Position numbers and translations under genes: made by a program. A model generated the notes under the pieces. It ran no database searches. It saw only the letters and a program-made list of their open reading frames with translations, and was not told the origin of the DNA. From Aliidongia dinghuensis (GTDB lineage Bacteria > Pseudomonadota > Alphaproteobacteria > ATCC43930 > CGMCC-115725): 64,000 bases of DNA. Below, one piece after another: positions 35,579 to 44,139 of this stretch (position 1 is the first letter of the stretch; every line of letters begins with the position of its first letter). The stretch spans positions 124,001-188,000 of the forward strand of contig NZ_BMJQ01000004.1 in assembly GCF_014643535.1 (NCBI RefSeq), written 5' to 3'.

Positions 35579-36523
35579 ATGTCTATCAGCAAGCACCGAA
35601 TTCTGATCGTCGACGATGCGCCGGCGAACATTGAAGTCCTGGACCACGCCCTGGGCGCAGAATACGAGATCCTGTTTGCCATGGATGGCGAAACGGCGCT
35701 CAGGCTCGCGGTCGATGAGGAACCGGACCTGATCCTGCTGGACGTCGTCATGCGCGGCCTCGATGGCTACGAGGTCTGCGCGCGGCTGAAGGCCGATCCG
35801 CGCACGCAGGACATCCCGGTGATCTTTATTTCCGGACTTGCCGAGGAATCGGATGAGGCTCGTGGGCTCGAGGTCGGCGCCATCGACTACATCAGAAAGC
35901 CCTTCAGCCTGCCGATCATCCAGGCGCGCGTACGGAACCACCTACAGCTCAAGAGAAATCGTGACATGCTGGAACGCCTGTCGATGATTGACGGCCTGAC
36001 CGGCATCGCGAACCGCCGACGCTTTGACGAGGCATTGGATCATGAATGGCGGCGCACGCGACGACAGGATACGGACTTGTCACTGATCCTGATCGATGTC
36101 GATTGCTTCAAGCCGTTCAACGACAATTATGGCCATGCCGCAGGCGATGAGTGCCTGAAGCAGATCGCGACCGCACTCAGCGACAGCGTGGCTCGGCCGG
36201 CCGATCTCGTGGCGCGCTATGGCGGCGAGGAGTTCGTTGTCGTCTTGCCGGATACGGACGAGTCGGGAGCCATCGCCATCGGCAAGACGCTGAGGCGCAC
36301 CGTGCAGTCTCAGGCGCTGCCGCACGCCTTCTCGTCGGTAACGAGCGTCGTCACCATAAGCCTGGGCGGCGCCACACTTCGCCCGGCGCGCGAGGTAGCC
36401 GGGCCGGAGCTGCTTGTGAAGCTCGCCGATGCCCGTCTCTACGAAGCGAAGCGCGCCGGGCGAAACCGTATCGTCTGGACGGCCCGTGCGGGTGCAGGCG
36501 GGTCCGAGCGCCAAGGCCGCTAG
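35579..36523 (+). CDS. Response regulator diguanylate cyclase (REC-GGDEF)
   Basis: Protein of 314 residues that makes cyclic di-GMP when phosphorylated. The receiver domain (residues 6-122) has the phosphoacceptor Asp55 and Lys107. The GGDEF domain (about 135-305) has the active-site GGEEF at 215-219 and an intact allosteric I-site RPAD at 206-209, five residues upstream. So it is predicted to be active and product-inhibited. One REC plus GGDEF is the WspR layout; PleD has two REC domains. It lies alone in the transposon cargo, with no kinase beside it, so its phosphodonor must come from the host or elsewhere. Its ribosome binding site (GAGAGG) is close to the ATG and may be weak. Confidence 0.93.
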   Translation: MSISKHRILIVDDAPANIEVLDHALGAEYEILFAMDGETALRLAVDEEPDLILLDVVMRGLDGYEVCARLKADPRTQDIPVIFISGLAEESDEARGLEVGAIDYIRKPFSLPIIQARVRNHLQLKRNRDMLERLSMIDGLTGIANRRRFDEALDHEWRRTRRQDTDLSLILIDVDCFKPFNDNYGHAAGDECLKQIATALSDSVARPADLVARYGGEEFVVVLPDTDESGAIAIGKTLRRTVQSQALPHAFSSVTSVVTISLGGATLRPAREVAGPELLVKLADARLYEAKRAGRNRIVWTARAGAGGSERQGR

Positions 36524-36807
36524 GCGACGTCGGTCCTCGAGTCCGCATGAACAAGGTCTTCTGTGGCGCACGGCCATCGCGCGTCGGCGCGGCATCGCGG
36601 AGCCATTCCGACTTCTTGGTTTGTCCTGGTTATCGTTGGTCGGCGGAAGGAGTTTGGACTGCCCAAGGGAAAACGCGGATTCGCCCGAGGCCTCAAAGCC
36701 TTAGGGACGAACCAGCCCATGTTGAACGGTCGCATCAATGGTACGGCGGGGCCGAAAGCCGCGGCGCGAAAATATCGACCAGACTGCGTGCCATGCGGTT
36801 CATGCGC
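36524..36807. other. Intergenic, nothing recognised
   Basis: About 280 bp after the diguanylate cyclase gene with no coding or structural signal that I can support. Confidence 0.4.
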
Positions 36808-37059
36808 TCAAGCCTCGAAACCCCGCCGCTTTTGAGGCTTACGCCGATGCGGCTCCCAAACCAGCGGCTTACCATAAAGACGGGTCTCGAACGCTGTGAC
36901 TTCGGCTCGATTGCTGAAAAAGGCCGTAAATGGGCGCCTCGGCCGGCGGCGATCGAGCGGCAGCGACACACAACGTCCGCTCAGGCGGACCCATCGACCG
37001 ATCATATGCAGCAGCTTCTGCCGATGGTAAAATCGGCGATATTTTCGGTCATCGTCCAT
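36808..37059 (-). CDS. Small basic protein of unknown function, downstream of tnpS
   Basis: Frame of 83 residues starting MDDDRKYRRFYHRQKLLHMI, strongly basic and rich in Arg. It starts 25 bp after the stop of the tyrosine recombinase on the same strand, with an AAGGA site 12 bp upstream. It may be a small accessory DNA-binding protein of the recombinase, or not a real gene. No family was recognised. Confidence 0.38.
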   Translation of the reverse strand: MDDDRKYRRFYHRQKLLHMIGRWVRLSGRCVSLPLDRRRPRRPFTAFFSNRAEVTAFETRLYGKPLVWEPHRRKPQKRRGFEA

Positions 37060-37084
37060 GCTCGGGCTCGTTCCTTTCGAGCGA

Positions 37085-37711
37085 TCAAATCAGGTCCACG
37101 ACCTTGCGCTGGGCTTCGCTGTCGCCATCGATATAGATCTGCGTCGTCGACAGGCTTGCATGGCCTGCCAGGTACTGGACGTCCCGCAGGCTCCCGCCGA
37201 CCTGGCCGATTTTTCGTGCCGTTCTTGTGATGAAGGTCCGGCGTCCGCTATGGCTCGAACAACCCTCCAAGCCTATTGAACTGTAGAGATCCCCGAACCA
37301 ATCGGCGATCGAGCCGGCCGACATTTGGCCGCCGATCTCGGTGTTGCGGCCTCGTTCGGATCGGATCACCGGGCTCTCGGGGCGGCATTGTCCATGCTGT
37401 TGCTCCTGAAGCCGTTCAAGCGCCAGGCGCAGTTGGCGGTTCATCGGTATCTTCCGTCCACCCCTCTTGCCCTTAGACGCCTTGTTCTCAAGGCTGATGG
37501 CATCGGCGATCCGGCCGTCTGCATCGGTGATCATAGACCAGGTCAGCATCGCGATTTCTTTCGCCCTTAGGCCGCCTTTCACGGACAGCAGAAACATCGC
37601 CGCGTTGCGCTCACGATAACGGCCATGCTGATCGAGCAGTCCGAGCACGGCGGCTTCCTGCTTTTCGGACAGCATTTTCGCTCGACGGGTCAGCGCCAAT
37701 TTGCCCTCCAT
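37085..37711 (-). CDS. tnpS: Tyrosine recombinase, TnpS-type cointegrate resolvase
   Basis: Integrase-family recombinase of 208 residues from the ATG at 37711, which has a GGGAGAA ribosome binding site. The catalytic residues are visible: Arg49 (GGLRAKEIAML), a lysine near 78-83, His154 and Arg157 (SSHSGRRTF), His184 (LAGHASLSTT) and Tyr193 (QIYI). The N-terminal arm-binding domain is nearly absent, so this is a short form compared with Tn4651 TnpS (about 320 residues). It is divergent from a KfrA-like coiled-coil protein at the far end from tnpA, exactly as tnpS/tnpT lie in Tn4651. The expected role is resolution of transposition cointegrates. Confidence 0.85.
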   Translation of the reverse strand: MEGKLALTRRAKMLSEKQEAAVLGLLDQHGRYRERNAAMFLLSVKGGLRAKEIAMLTWSMITDADGRIADAISLENKASKGKRGGRKIPMNRQLRLALERLQEQQHGQCRPESPVIRSERGRNTEIGGQMSAGSIADWFGDLYSSIGLEGCSSHSGRRTFITRTARKIGQVGGSLRDVQYLAGHASLSTTQIYIDGDSEAQRKVVDLI

Positions 37712-37922
37712 TTCTCCCGTGAAAATCACTGAGCAGAGTATTTTAACGGGAGTATTGACTGCTCGCAAGCGTTCATCCTCGCAGACGGCCGATAAACCCT
37801 ATAGTCCCGTGAAAATGTGAGTTATGACGGGAGTTTCGATCCAACACCTTTTAAGAATAACGGTTACGTTATGTAACATTTATTTGTAACGTAACATCAT
37901 CTTGGGCGAGGAGGAAAGCGAC
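37712..37922. promoter_or_regulatory. Candidate resolution site (rst-like) between tnpS and tnpT
   Basis: This 211-bp divergent region holds two related inverted repeats, CTCCCGT...ACGGGAG at 37714-37752 and TCCCGT...ACGGGA at 37805-37832, which share the word TCCCGTGAAAAT. Closer to tnpT there is a GTTAC/GTAAC cluster at 37863-37895 (GTTACGTTATGTAAC then GTAACGTAAC). In Tn4651 the rst recombination site lies in this same place and is bound by TnpS and TnpT. Confidence 0.6.
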
Positions 37923-39065
37923 ATGTCCATTAGTCATCAGCCGCACGGCGGCGCCGCCGCCATGACGGCATCGGCGGACCGCCGGTTGCCGTCAGTCTCC
38001 CTAGAGGAGGTCCTGGCCACATGCCGGGATCTGGAAAGCGAAGGAGTGGCCGTGACGCGCCGGTCGGTCCGCGATCGGCTCGGCCGAGGCTCCATGACGA
38101 CGATCCACAATGGCGTGAGCCAGTTCGAGAGCCAGCGCGCGCCGGCGGCGCCCCGAGTCGACCTGACCGCGGCCGACCGCGAAGTGATCTCCGATCTCGG
38201 CGCCAGGGCCTTGGCCGTGGCGGAGGAGAGGGTGCAGAACATCCTCGCCGAGCGGGAAGCGGCGCTCCGCCTGGCGATCGACGCTGCTGAAGCCCGCGCC
38301 ACTGACGCGATCGCCGCGGCCGATGCACTCGTCGCCGATGCGGAACGTCGAGCCTTGGAAGCCGAGGCCGCGGCAGCCACGGCGCTGGCCGACCGTGATG
38401 CCGCCCAAACCGCCGCCGATCAAGCGGAGCGGCACGCCCAGCGGCTCGACGGCCAGGTGGCGCAACTGGCCGCCGACAAAGCAGCCGCCGCCGCGCACGG
38501 GGCGGATCTTGCCGAGAGCCTGACCGCCACCAGGATCCGGGCGGAAGTGGAAGCGGCCGGCCGCGAACAGGCCGAAGCCAGGGTGCGCGCGCTCGAAACC
38601 GAGCTGGCCGGCATCCGTGCCGAATATGCTGTGCGTAAGCAGGAGGATGCCGACGAGATTGCCAAGATCAGGCAAAGCCTATCGCTCGAGCAGCTGCGCC
38701 TGACGGAGGCGACGGAGCAACGGGACGCCGCGCTGGCGTCAGCCGAGGGCAAGGAGCGCGAACTGGCGCATCGCGTGGCCGATCTGCCGGCCGCCGCGGC
38801 GGCCGCAGCCCACGCCCAGGCGACGATCGCGGCCCGCGACGAGACCATTGCGCGGCTATCCGCCGAACTGGCGGGGGAGCGAGCCCAAGTTCAGAGTCTG
38901 TCTGCCGCGGTCCAGGCGAGCGCCGAGGGGCTGGCTGGGCTCCATGAAACGTTCTCGTCCACGATGGCGGCGGCCGAGGGGCGCTTGAGCACGCGTATCG
39001 CGTTGCTCCACCAGCGTTTCGACGAACAGCGCGATCAAGAGCCTTCAATTACGTCCGACAAGTAA
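37923..39065 (+). CDS. tnpT: TnpT-type KfrA-like coiled-coil DNA-binding protein
   Basis: Protein of 380 residues from the ATG at 37923 (ribosome binding site GAGGAGG). The first 90 residues match the KfrA N-terminal DNA-binding domain, including VTRRSVRDRLGRGSMTTIHN. The rest, to about residue 340, is an Ala/Glu/Arg-rich coiled coil with heptads. It is divergent from the tyrosine recombinase and lies just inside the right inverted repeat. In Tn4651 the corresponding TnpT helps TnpS act at rst. It may also repress both divergent promoters. Plasmid KfrA proteins share the architecture, but the position argues for TnpT. Confidence 0.84.
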   Translation: MSISHQPHGGAAAMTASADRRLPSVSLEEVLATCRDLESEGVAVTRRSVRDRLGRGSMTTIHNGVSQFESQRAPAAPRVDLTAADREVISDLGARALAVAEERVQNILAEREAALRLAIDAAEARATDAIAAADALVADAERRALEAEAAAATALADRDAAQTAADQAERHAQRLDGQVAQLAADKAAAAAHGADLAESLTATRIRAEVEAAGREQAEARVRALETELAGIRAEYAVRKQEDADEIAKIRQSLSLEQLRLTEATEQRDAALASAEGKERELAHRVADLPAAAAAAAHAQATIAARDETIARLSAELAGERAQVQSLSAAVQASAEGLAGLHETFSSTMAAAEGRLSTRIALLHQRFDEQRDQEPSITSDK

Positions 39066-39133
39066 GGTCGCTCAGGAGCCGCAAAAGTGCGCCCACAAGA
39101 CGCAAACCATCGATCAGATCAGGCCGTTCCATT

Positions 39134-39181
39134 AATGTTCTCCCTTAGCGGGTCGCCATGAACAGTTCTTGTCGTGGCCCC
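39134..39181 (-). repeat. Right terminal inverted repeat (IRR)
   Basis: Read on the minus strand from 39181 it starts GGGGCCACGACAAGAAC and includes GCGACCCGCTAAG at 39144-39156. It matches the left end at 42 of 48 positions. Mismatches fall mainly in two clusters, near positions 5-8 and 24-25. Confidence 0.93.
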
Positions 39182-39186
39182 ATGCC
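39182..39186. repeat. Target site duplication ATGCC, right copy
   Basis: Identical to the five bases outside the left inverted repeat at 1734-1738. Confidence 0.93.
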
Positions 39187-39546
39187 GGTGAACGAGCCCT
39201 GCGTGTGCTTACCGCTGGCCGTCGTCGGAATGTAGCTCTGGATGACCTGGCCGGTCTCCGTGTTGAACACGAGGACCGGCTGGGCGGCGCTCATGAGCAG
39301 CACCGCGGCGGTCTTCGTCGTCTTGTTCGGGTTGACGGCGATGGCCTTGGCGACAACCGGCGCGCCGAGGCTGACGAGCCGGCCGGCCGGCGTCAGCAGC
39401 TGGTTGTCCGAGGCGACGATGGATCCGTCCTGCTGCGGTCCGACGGTGCGGGTCGAACTGTCGGAGGCGCCGGCCGCGAGCGCGGGCGAGGCCAGGACAA
39501 GAGCCAACAGGCTGACGAGGGATTTTGTTCGGAATGGAGACGTCAC
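39182..39546 (-). pseudogene. YVTN beta-propeller/phosphoesterase protein, 5' part
   Basis: First 120 codons of the interrupted gene plus the target duplication. A GTG start at 39546 follows a GGAGAG ribosome binding site. A signal peptide (MTSPFRTKSLVSLLALVLAS, cleavage near ALAAG) is followed by the first propeller strands (GSIVASDNQLLTPAGRLVSL, VLVFNTETGQVIQSYIPTTA). Codon 120 ends at 39187. Joining there to 1738 gives ...TQGSFT-GITYSADG... in frame. As it stands, only a short secreted peptide ending in transposon sequence could be made, so the function is lost. Confidence 0.9.
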
Positions 39547-39912
39547 GGGGGTTCTCTCCGATGTTTTTCTGACGGGGGCCTGCGACCGGTCTGAGCAAAC
39601 CGGGAGTTCATGCCCGTCGGGATATTTTCCCAGCTTTATGCCCGCTGCGCGTCGGTATGGTTAATATTCCGTTGCAGCGGATGGATGAATTCGATTTGTC
39701 GTCTATTGGCCGTTCGGGCGGCAGGATAAATCGAATTTTATCGATCCTGTGGACGCATAATGAATGCGCGCAGACCGTCTCCTGACCCGAGTAGTGGAGC
39801 GGGCTTTCAATCGTTATAGGTGAAATTCGGGAAAATTTCCCGGCACGCCCCGTGCTCAGAAAGCAGGCTGCTTTCGGCGGGTTCGACAGGGGCGGACGCT
39901 GTCCGCCAACCC
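39547..39912. other. Intergenic, promoter region of the phosphoesterase gene
   Basis: About 365 bp with lower GC around 39650-39760. It should hold the promoter of the interrupted gene. A short imperfect repeat (GGATAAATCGA/TTTTATCGATCC, near 39722-39747) may end the response-regulator transcript. No gene is seen. Confidence 0.4.
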
Positions 39913-40551
39913 TCAGCCGATCTGTCGGGGTGTGACCATGCCGGCGCTGATCGCCGCCTTCATGAGCTCGACGTCGGTCGCGACATCGAGCTTGCTGCGC
40001 AGCAGGGATTTGCGATTGGCCACGGTCTTCTCGGAGACGCCGAGGCTTCTTGCGATCTGTTCGATCCGCCGGCCGTCGACGATCAGGCGCAGCAGCTCGG
40101 TTTCCTGCGGCGTCAACGCCGGCAACGGCCGGGGTGCTTCCACCATCCGTCGCACGGTGAAGTCCTGCGCCAGTTCCGGCTGAACGTAGGAGCGGCCGGC
40201 CAGTGCCGCGCGCACCGCTTCGAGGATGATCTCCGGCCCGGCACTCTTGCTGAGATAAGCGGTGGCGCCGCCGCGCAATCCCGCAGCCGTGGAAAGCTCG
40301 TCCTCATGCATGCTGAGGATGACGATGCGGGCCCGCGGATCCATCGCCCGCAGGCGCGGCAGCAGCGACAGCCCGCCCTGGTCGGGCAGATTGAGGTCGA
40401 GCACCGTCACGTCCGGCCGGTCGGCGCAAAACTTGGCCCAGCCCTCGGCGGCATTGCCGGCTTCCGCCACCTCAGCCTGGAATTCGAGGGTCAGCAGCCG
40501 CGCCAGGCCGGCGCGAAGCAGGGGGTGGTCGTCGATGATGAGGATTTTCAT
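39913..40551 (-). CDS. NarL/FixJ-family response regulator
   Basis: Response regulator of 212 residues: receiver domain with Asp52 (VLDLNLPDQGG) and Lys101, then a LuxR-type helix-turn-helix (LTPQETELLRLIVDGRRIEQ, GVSEKTVANRKSLLRSKL). It is coupled by an ATGA overlap to the NarX-like sensor kinase gene upstream, its obvious partner. The target genes are unknown; the neighbouring interrupted phosphoesterase gene on the same strand is a candidate. Confidence 0.94.
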   Translation of the reverse strand: MKILIIDDHPLLRAGLARLLTLEFQAEVAEAGNAAEGWAKFCADRPDVTVLDLNLPDQGGLSLLPRLRAMDPRARIVILSMHEDELSTAAGLRGGATAYLSKSAGPEIILEAVRAALAGRSYVQPELAQDFTVRRMVEAPRPLPALTPQETELLRLIVDGRRIEQIARSLGVSEKTVANRKSLLRSKLDVATDVELMKAAISAGMVTPRQIG

Positions 40552-41921
40552 GCCGACGTTCCGGTCAGGCGTTCCGACAGCCCTTCAGCCGATCCAAGCC
40601 GTGCGCTGCCCGGTGGCGCCGGAAGCCGGGCGACGAGCGTGGTGCCTTGTCCGGCGGTGGTCGTGACATCGACGCTGCCGCCGATCGTTGCCAGGCGTTC
40701 GCGCATGCCGCAGAGACCGTACCCCGGCTTCGCACCCTGGGTGAAGCCGTGCCCGTCATCGGCGACGGCGATTTGCGCGCCGGCGTCGCTGAACGCGACC
40801 GTGACCGTGATTGTGGTGGCACCGCTATGGCGCACGGCGTTGCTGATGCCTTCCTGGACCATGAGGAAAACCGGCCGGCCCCAAGGGGGCGGCAAGCTGT
40901 TCCATCGTTCGGCCTCGGCAACCTGACAGGTGAGCGCCGGGCATCGTTCGCGCCAGAAATCCGCGAGCTCGCCAATGGCGGCACCGAGGTCGAACAAGGC
41001 CGGCTCGTCAAGACGCAACCGGCCGATGAGGCTGCGGACCTGATCCTGCATGCGTCGGATAAGCCCATCGAGGCCTTCCGCGCAATCGCGCACGGCACTG
41101 CTTTGCCCCGTCCGGTTGAGGCGAAGCAGCGTTGCGACATCGAGGTTCGCCGCGAGCAGGCAGGGGCCAAGCTCATCGTGCAGGTCGCGGGCAAGTTCGC
41201 GCCGCTCCCGCTCCTGCACCGCCAGAACCTGGGCCGTCAGCGCCTGGGTGCGCGACCGCATCTCCTGCAGTTGACCCGCCATCGCGTCGAACTGACTGCC
41301 GAGGACGGCGATCTCGCGGGCGCCCGATGCCCCGACGCGCGCGGAATAGTCGCCCTGCCCGACACGGGCGAGTGCTGCGCTCAGCCGGGTGAGGGGGCGC
41401 AGGCTCCGCGATAGTCCCACGTAGACGAGAAACATGGCGGACACGCCGAAGGCGATCACGGTCAACAGATCGATGACGCTCGCCTCACCAGCCTTGCGGA
41501 TCTCGCCATCGGGATCCGTCGTGATCACGATCCGCATGGGCGCGTCGGCGGCATTTTCGACCGGGATCTCGATCGTCTCCGGATGCACGCCCAGCAGCCA
41601 GGAAAACCAGTGGCCCCGTTGCTCGGCCGTCTGGCCGCCCATGCGGGAGGCCGCGAGCGCACCGTCGGCCGAGACGGTCACATGCAGATGAGGGTCGTTC
41701 GAGAGGAAGTTCGCGAGCGCATCCAGCCGCGCCTCGGACTCCGATTCCTCTCGCATTTCCTTCAGCCGCGCCTGGACGAGAAGCTCAGCGACATTGACGG
41801 AGGCCGCGATCTCCCGTTTTACGGAGAGCGACGCGGACCGCACGATCAGCACCCCGCTGACCAGAAGGCTCAGCACAAGCGGACCGATCAACAACAGCGT
41901 CAGGCGGGCTCCAAGCGACAT
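40548..41921 (-). CDS. NarX/UhpB-type membrane sensor histidine kinase
   Basis: Kinase of 457 residues from the ATG at 41921. A first transmembrane helix (LTLLLIGPLVLSLLVSGVL) is followed by a periplasmic sensor of about 120 residues, a second helix (VIDLLTVIAFGVSAMFLVYV), a HAMP domain, a HisKA_3 dimerisation domain with the phospho-His in ELARDLHDELGPC, and a HATPase domain (N-box EGISNAVRHSG, ADDGHGF, GYGLCGMRERL). Upstream ATGs exist but lack a better ribosome binding site. The ligand is not known. Confidence 0.93.
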   Translation of the reverse strand: MSLGARLTLLLIGPLVLSLLVSGVLIVRSASLSVKREIAASVNVAELLVQARLKEMREESESEARLDALANFLSNDPHLHVTVSADGALAASRMGGQTAEQRGHWFSWLLGVHPETIEIPVENAADAPMRIVITTDPDGEIRKAGEASVIDLLTVIAFGVSAMFLVYVGLSRSLRPLTRLSAALARVGQGDYSARVGASGAREIAVLGSQFDAMAGQLQEMRSRTQALTAQVLAVQERERRELARDLHDELGPCLLAANLDVATLLRLNRTGQSSAVRDCAEGLDGLIRRMQDQVRSLIGRLRLDEPALFDLGAAIGELADFWRERCPALTCQVAEAERWNSLPPPWGRPVFLMVQEGISNAVRHSGATTITVTVAFSDAGAQIAVADDGHGFTQGAKPGYGLCGMRERLATIGGSVDVTTTAGQGTTLVARLPAPPGSARLGSAEGLSERLTGTSA

Positions 41922-42349
41922 GGAGCGTCCCTTCGTCAACCCCGACCACATGCCCATTACTGCCCTTAACCGCCCTGGGTCCCGACTCGCTCGATTATGC
42001 AAAAGCGGGCAGGTCCTCAAAGGCGGCACCATATCGCGCTTCGGCTTCAAGTATGTTTCGAACGGCGGGGCGCTGCTCGCAAATCTCGTGCGACGGGGAC
42101 GCCCGGTAGAGGTTTTCGCCGGTTCGCCAAAGCGTTGGGGTGAGACCTCGTGCCGCCGGACGGCCCTTCATGAGGCGCTTGGCAGCGATGGCGTCGTCAG
42201 CCATCATCATTACACGCGATTGAGTCGCCTGTGATACACTCACCCCAGGCGTGCCCAAGCGCCATGATCGGGGGTGTGATGGCTCAAGCCGCATCCATCT
42301 CGACATCGCGACATGCCGCGCGTGCGGCATGCTCCGTCGTGGGCTGACA

Positions 42350-44056
<1,707 letters not shown>

Positions 44057-44139
44057 TCGACCGGCATGAACGACCGGCATGATCGGCTGGCAGCGACGGC
44101 CTGCTTGAGCGGCGGAACGAAGCGAGGATAGCGACGGGT

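Larger units (their letters stand above)
1739..39181. mobile_element. 37.4-kb Tn3-family (Tn4651-like) cargo transposon
   Basis: The element is bounded by 48-bp inverted repeats that start with GGGG and match at 42 of 48 positions. It is flanked by a perfect 5-bp target duplication. A 993-residue Tn3-family transposase lies just inside the left end, reading towards it. A divergent tyrosine recombinase/coiled-coil pair lies at the right end. This separation of transposase and resolution genes to opposite ends, with the cargo between, is known from Tn4651-type catabolic transposons. The interrupted host gene is restored in frame when the element and one duplication are removed, so the insertion looks recent and undisturbed. 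The cargo holds about 25 genes for regulation, efflux, envelope maintenance, ring catabolism, protein folding and cyclic-di-GMP synthesis. Confidence 0.93.

Noticed and set aside
36735-36971. Alternative minus-strand frame overlapping the small gene after tnpS
   Set aside because: No ribosome binding site; the frame at 36808-37059 has a better start and spacing, and even that one is uncertain.
37085-39065. Tyrosine recombinase plus KfrA-like protein read as a phage, integron or plasmid remnant
   Set aside because: No attachment site, cassette array, replication or phage genes nearby. Divergent order and placement just inside the inverted repeat fit tnpS/tnpT better.
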